Shown in pieces: positions 60,113 to 64,000 of a DNA stretch of 64,000 bases (positions within the stretch are counted from its first letter, which is position 1; each line of letters starts with the position of its first letter). The notes under the pieces were generated by a model, which was not told the origin of the DNA, searched no databases, and was given only the letters and a program-made list of their open reading frames with translations. The DNA is from Streptomyces sp. BHT-5-2. Lineage in GTDB: Bacteria; Actinomycetota; Actinomycetes; Streptomycetales; Streptomycetaceae. The position numbers were made by a program, and so were the translations under genes. The stretch spans positions 2,744,963-2,808,962 of the forward strand of contig NZ_CP081497.1 in assembly GCF_019774615.1 (NCBI RefSeq), in the 5' to 3' direction.

Positions 60113-61015
60113 ATGAACGACCAGCACAGCCCTCCTGCGGGGGACGACGGCATGCCGGAGTTCGGGCCGTACCCGCCGGGGCCGGACCACCTCGGTTTCA
60201 CCGCCGAGGAGATCGACACCAGCCGCCCGCACCCGGCCCGGATGTACGACTACTTCCTCGGCGGCTGGGACAACTACGAGGTCGACCGGGTCGCCGGCGA
60301 CCGCGTCATCGAACTGCACCCGCAGGTCCGTGACAGTGTCCGCGCCAACGGCGCCTTCCGCCGGCGTGCGGTCCGCGCTGTGGTCGCCACCGGCGTCCGG
60401 CAGTTCCTCGTCCTCGGCATCGGCATCCCCACCTCGCCCAACACCCACGAGGTGGCCCGGCAGTCCGCCCCCGAGACCCGGGTGGTGTACGTCGACAGCG
60501 ACCCCATCGTCGCCACCCACGCCCGGGCCCGGCTCGCCAACGACCCGGGCACCGCCTTCGCCCTGGGGGACCTCCGCGCCCCCAAGGCCGTCCTGGACGA
60601 CCCGGTGGTGCGCGAACTGATCGACTTCGATCAGCCGGTGGGGCTGCTGATCGGCGGCGTGATGGACTTCCTCACGGACGACGACAACCCCGCCGCGCTG
60701 CTCGCCGCCTTCGGCGCCGCACTGCCGGCCGGCAGCCACCTGGTGCTCTCGCACAGCACCTACGAACCGTACGAGGGCTACGCCGAGGGCCGGGTCGACG
60801 AGGCCGCGCGGGCGCATGTGGAGGAGGTCTACAAGAGCGCCACCACCCCGATCGCGCTGCGCACCAAGGCCGAAGTCGCGGCGCTCCTCGGGCCGTTCGA
60901 CCCGCTGGAACCAGGCGTCGTACGGGTGCCGCTGTGGCGGCCGGACGGTCCGGTGCCCGGTCCGCAAGAACTCAACAACACCATCTTCTACGGGGTGGTG
61001 GGCCGCAAGGGCTGA
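60113..61015 (+). CDS. SAM-dependent methyltransferase (DUF574 family)
   Basis: A 300-residue protein of the actinobacterial S-adenosyl-methyltransferase (DUF574) family. The family N-terminus is DTSRPHPARMYDYFLGGWDN followed by YEVDRVAGDRVIEL; the SAM-site region FLVLGIGIPTSPNTHEVAR and VVYVDSDPIVATHARARL follow. The usual GxG-type loop is LGIGIPT. The substrate is unknown. GGAGG lies 5-6 bases before the ATG, 10 bases after the DUF397 stop, so it belongs to the same operon. Confidence 0.9.
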   Translation: MNDQHSPPAGDDGMPEFGPYPPGPDHLGFTAEEIDTSRPHPARMYDYFLGGWDNYEVDRVAGDRVIELHPQVRDSVRANGAFRRRAVRAVVATGVRQFLVLGIGIPTSPNTHEVARQSAPETRVVYVDSDPIVATHARARLANDPGTAFALGDLRAPKAVLDDPVVRELIDFDQPVGLLIGGVMDFLTDDDNPAALLAAFGAALPAGSHLVLSHSTYEPYEGYAEGRVDEAARAHVEEVYKSATTPIALRTKAEVAALLGPFDPLEPGVVRVPLWRPDGPVPGPQELNNTIFYGVVGRKG

Positions 61016-61141
61016 GACGGCCGAGCCCTGCGGGGCCGGACGCCGGCGCCCCGCCCCCGCGGGGCCGTGCCGGAGTGGGAGTCCGGCCGGCCAGGGGGAT
61101 CCGCCCGGGCGCCGCGAGCCGGCGCCGCGGTGCGGACGAGC

Positions 61142-62116
61142 CTATGCCCCGGTGGGGGAGACCTCGGCCTCGACGGCCGGCACCGGGGGCGGCGGAGGCG
61201 GGGGAGACGCGGCGGCCCCGAGGTCGTCCGGACCGGCGAGGGCGGTGTGGGTACCCGCCGACGTACAGGCGTGGGCGCCCGACACGGCACCGAGCCGGGC
61301 GCACTCCTCCAGATCCCGGCCCGACAGCCGGCCGTAGAGGAAACCACAGGTGAAGGCGTCACCCGCGCCGTTGCTGTCGATGACCGGGCCGGGCGGTACG
61401 GCGGCCGGCACCAGCCGCGGGGTGCGGTCCTCGGGGGTGAGGAGGTAGGCGCCGCCCGCGCCGGCGGTGGCGATCACCGCCTGGGCACGACCCTCGCGCA
61501 GGACCTCCCGCATGATCGAGCTGATCCGCTCACCGGCTCCCGCCGTGCTCAGGAAGACCAGATCCGAGCGGAACGCGAAGTCCCGGTGGTGCTCGGTCAG
61601 GCCGTCCCAGTCGTGCAGATCCGTGGAGACGGGGACGCCCAGCGCCTCGATGTCGTCGAAGAGGTAGCGGGCGAAGTGGCTGATGGAGAGGTGGACGTGC
61701 CGGGTGCGGCGGAGCAGCGGGAGGTAGTGCTCGGGCGGCATCCGCAGGTCGAGCGGGTCGCGCGGGTCGTAGAAGGACATCCGGCGGCCGTCGGGCGAGA
61801 CGAGGTTGACGGCCCGGCGGGTGCCGTGCGGCGACGTCAGCGGGCGGAAGTCCACACCACTGCCGGCCAGCCGTTCGCGTACCAGGGCACCCGGCGGGTC
61901 GTCGCCGAGGAAGTCCACGAATCCGGTGGTGAGTCCCAGCGCCGCGCAGCCGAGCGCGACCCCGGTACCGGTGTGCCCGGCCCATTCGCGGATGGGCGGC
62001 ACTGCATGGCTGTCGGCGGCTGGTACGGGCAGCGCACTGACCCGCACGATCGTGTCCACGCCCGATCCGCCGACGACGAGTACGTCATATGGCTCAGATA
62101 CCTGCTGGAAGGTCAC
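61142..62116 (-). CDS. PfkB family carbohydrate kinase
   Basis: A 324-residue ribokinase-fold kinase. N-terminal YDVLVVGGSGVDTIVRVSAL; the glycine motif GHTGTGVALGCAALGL; and the C-terminal signature VIDSNGAGDAFTCGFLYGRL with the catalytic Asp. The C-terminal 25 residues are a proline-rich tail (SPPPPPPPVPAVEAEV). The sugar or nucleoside substrate cannot be assigned. AGGGA lies 5 bases before the GTG at 62116. TAGACT at 62203-62198 is a -10 candidate. Confidence 0.9.
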   Translation of the reverse strand: MTFQQVSEPYDVLVVGGSGVDTIVRVSALPVPAADSHAVPPIREWAGHTGTGVALGCAALGLTTGFVDFLGDDPPGALVRERLAGSGVDFRPLTSPHGTRRAVNLVSPDGRRMSFYDPRDPLDLRMPPEHYLPLLRRTRHVHLSISHFARYLFDDIEALGVPVSTDLHDWDGLTEHHRDFAFRSDLVFLSTAGAGERISSIMREVLREGRAQAVIATAGAGGAYLLTPEDRTPRLVPAAVPPGPVIDSNGAGDAFTCGFLYGRLSGRDLEECARLGAVSGAHACTSAGTHTALAGPDDLGAAASPPPPPPPVPAVEAEVSPTGA

Positions 62117-62554
62117 AAGCGTCCCTGAATCCCTTGCTGGTGAGAGGGGTCCCGTGCTGGTGGGAGCGGCCGCGGCCGCGGTGCGCCCGCCGTCGGGAGT
62201 CTAGACGCACACTCGCCTCATATCGGGATGTTAGGGACTGGCGCGACGCGCGGGGAGGGGCGGGCGACCGGAACGCCATCACCCGTGTGCGGAGGCCGGC
62301 GGCGAGCGGGTGACGGCTCCCGGTCGGCCCCGACCGGCTCCCGCCCCGCCGACCGGGCCGCTCCCCACACGACGTCAGGAGGCCGTGCTTGCAGGGAGGT
62401 TGCCCGGGCGGCGTTCGAACCGATCGGGATGGGGAACGGAGCGTTGACACGGGCACGCCCGGGCGCCGAGGCTGAGCCGCACCAGTGATCAGGCCCCGGG
62501 ACGGGGACGACGGCCGGCCGCGGGGCAGGACGGCCGGGCGGCGAAGGGATACGC
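62117..62554. other. Divergent intergenic region
   Basis: About 440 bases with no convincing gene, between the kinase and the FAD-dependent enzyme. It has a TAGACT -10-like element for the kinase (minus strand, 62203-62198). Nothing else stands out. Confidence 0.4.
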
Positions 62555-63958
62555 ATGGCGGAGCACACCGGGCGCGGGCGGACCGCCGTCGTGATCGGCG
62601 GGGGACTCGCCGGAATGCTCGCCGTCACCGCCCTGCGCGGCCACGTCGAGACGATCACGGTCGTCGAACGCGACCGCTACCCGGCCGGCCACGCCTTCCG
62701 CAAGGGCGTCCCGCAAGCCCACCACCTGCACCTCCTCCTCAGCGGCGGGCAGCGCGCGCTGGACCGGCTGCTGCCCGGCACGGTCGCCGCGCTCGCCGAT
62801 GCCGGGGCCCGCAGCCTGTATCTGCCGAGCGAACTGGTCACCCGTACACCCACCGGCTGGCAGCGCCGCTTCGACGAGCGGCGGCATCCCACGCTCAGCG
62901 TCACCCGGCCGGTGCTGGACGCCGTGGTCCGCGAGCGGGCACTGGCCGCCGCCGACCCGGCCACCCGCGTCGAGGTCCTGGAGGCGACCGCGGCCGTCGG
63001 CCTCACCGGCGACGCCCGTCGGGTCACCGGCGTCAAGGTCCGCGTCCGCAACGGCGACCACACCGCCGGGGCGGTCCGGGTGCTCGACGCCGACCTGGTC
63101 GTCGACGCCTCCGGGCGCGGCTCCCGTACGCCCCGTTGGTACGCCGACCTGGGCCGCGCGGCACCGCACGAGGAGACCGTCGACTCCGGCCTCGTCTATG
63201 CCACCCGGATGTACCGACCGGCCGACCCGGACGGCGGACCGGGGGTGGCCGTCAACGTCCCCGGCCGGCCCGAGTGCCCGCGCGGCGCCGCCTACGTCCC
63301 CGTGGAGGGCGGCAACTGGCTGCTGACCCTGTCCGGAGTGCACGGGCACCACCCGCCCACGGACGGGGCCGAGTTCGCCGCGTTCAGCGCCACCGTCGGC
63401 GACCCCTGCGTCCACGAACTGCTCGCCGGCGCCGAACCGGTCTCGCCGGTGCACGGCTTCCGCGACACCTGCAACCGTCGCCGCCGCTACGAGCGCCCCG
63501 GTGCCGCACCCGACGGCCTCCTCGTCCTCGGGGACGCCGCCTGCACCTTCAACCCCGTCTACGGCCAAGGCATGTCGGTGGCCGCGCTCGGCGCGCTGGC
63601 CGTACGGGACACCCTCGACGCCGCCGGCGGCCTCGGGCCCGGCGTCCTCGCCCGGGCCCAGCGGGCGATCAGCCGCTCCGCCGAAACCGCCTGGACGGCG
63701 GCGGTCGGCGCGGACCGCCCCTACGTCCGCGGGCCGGAGACCAGGGCGGGCCTCGGTGAGCGGCTGACCACGCGGTACCTCGACCGGCTCGCCGCCCGCG
63801 CCGCCATCGACCCGGTCGTCGGCGCCGCCTTCCGCGACGTCTTCTGCCTGACCGCCGGGCCCGCCCGCCTGATGACCCCGCAGGTCCTCCTGCGCACCGT
63901 CCTCCTTCCGCGCCGCCCGGGCCTGCCGCGCCTGCCGGTCGCGGTGGAGGCGGCGTGA
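62555..63958 (+). CDS. FAD-dependent monooxygenase/oxidoreductase
   Basis: A 467-residue flavoprotein. It starts AVVIGGGLAGMLAVTALRGH, then VERDRYPAGHAFRKGVPQAH (a FAD/substrate region with an HHLHLLLSGGQ segment). DLVVDASGRGSRTPRWYADL follows, and GDAACTFNPVYGQGMSVAAL is the typical FAD-ribityl motif of aromatic-hydroxylase-type enzymes. Family knowledge suggests a monooxygenase or a geranylgeranyl-reductase-like oxidoreductase; the substrate is unknown. ATG at 62555, preceded by AAGGGA. Confidence 0.87.
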   Translation: MAEHTGRGRTAVVIGGGLAGMLAVTALRGHVETITVVERDRYPAGHAFRKGVPQAHHLHLLLSGGQRALDRLLPGTVAALADAGARSLYLPSELVTRTPTGWQRRFDERRHPTLSVTRPVLDAVVRERALAAADPATRVEVLEATAAVGLTGDARRVTGVKVRVRNGDHTAGAVRVLDADLVVDASGRGSRTPRWYADLGRAAPHEETVDSGLVYATRMYRPADPDGGPGVAVNVPGRPECPRGAAYVPVEGGNWLLTLSGVHGHHPPTDGAEFAAFSATVGDPCVHELLAGAEPVSPVHGFRDTCNRRRRYERPGAAPDGLLVLGDAACTFNPVYGQGMSVAALGALAVRDTLDAAGGLGPGVLARAQRAISRSAETAWTAAVGADRPYVRGPETRAGLGERLTTRYLDRLAARAAIDPVVGAAFRDVFCLTAGPARLMTPQVLLRTVLLPRRPGLPRLPVAVEAA

Positions 63959-64000
63959 CCAGGAGGTCGGCGGGGCGTTCCCGTGGACGCCGCCGCGGCC

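Overview
The window is very GC-rich, actinobacterial DNA, almost certainly from a Streptomyces chromosome. Third codon positions are saturated with G/C, GTG starts are frequent, and several starts look leaderless, with a TANNNT -10 hexamer just upstream. The proteins are of typical streptomycete families: the SCO6745 family, XRE/DUF397 pairs, DUF574-type methyltransferase, RsbW-like ATPases, and a hopanoid locus with HpnC to HpnH. No phage, insertion sequence, CRISPR array or rRNA was seen. One tRNA, the initiator tRNA-Met, is present.

Layout. 1-3763: an edge-truncated saccharopine-dehydrogenase-like reductase, a NanT-type sialate transporter and an MgtC protein. 4209-13917: a fatty-acid degradation region (CoA-transferase/racemase, F420-type LLM oxidoreductase, acyl-CoA dehydrogenase, thiolase, bifunctional FadB/FadJ-type enzyme), followed by a MerR regulator facing an acyl-CoA ligase. 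14026-16588: an AnsP asparagine permease convergent with a secreted sphingomyelinase. 16842-18447: a broken TetR regulator beside an MpaB/DUF2236 oxygenase, with a decayed duplicate fragment between them. 18499-23556: three secreted peptidases (M1, S15, M14). 23603-28284: a D-amino-acid-oxidase-like enzyme, a FUSC exporter and a chloramphenicol-type MFS exporter with a leader peptide and alternative hairpins upstream. 28507-38607: Tex, an SCO6745-family protein, a GlxA-type regulator with a paralogous DJ-1/PfpI enzyme, an enoyl-CoA hydratase, an ABC-F ATPase, tRNA-fMet, an HdeD-like membrane protein, an RsbW-like ATPase and IPP isomerase.

39040-46125 is a tightly overlapping seven-gene unit: two CDP-alcohol phosphotransferase-like proteins, a cytidylyltransferase-like protein, a glycerol-1-phosphate-dehydrogenase-like protein, a GT2 glycosyltransferase and a TagGH-type ABC exporter. 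It looks like an uncharacterised pathway for making and exporting a phospho-alcohol glycopolymer or glycolipid. It ends in a strong terminator. The hopanoid locus follows at 46495-56350: hpnC, hpnD and hpnE (squalene from FPP), a polyprenyl diphosphate synthase, shc (hopene), hpnG and hpnH (adenosylhopane to ribosylhopane) and an HpnO-like aminotransferase. IPP isomerase lies just upstream of both units.

56408-63958: a tyrosine phosphatase, an SGNH hydrolase, a WhiJ-like signalling cluster (RsbW-like ATPase, XRE regulator, DUF397 protein, DUF574-type methyltransferase), a PfkB-type sugar kinase and an FAD-dependent monooxygenase-like protein. The points most worth a second look are the seven-gene phospho-alcohol/export unit (with a probable CTG start and a motif-deficient CDP-alcohol phosphotransferase) and the attenuator-like leader of the chloramphenicol-type exporter.
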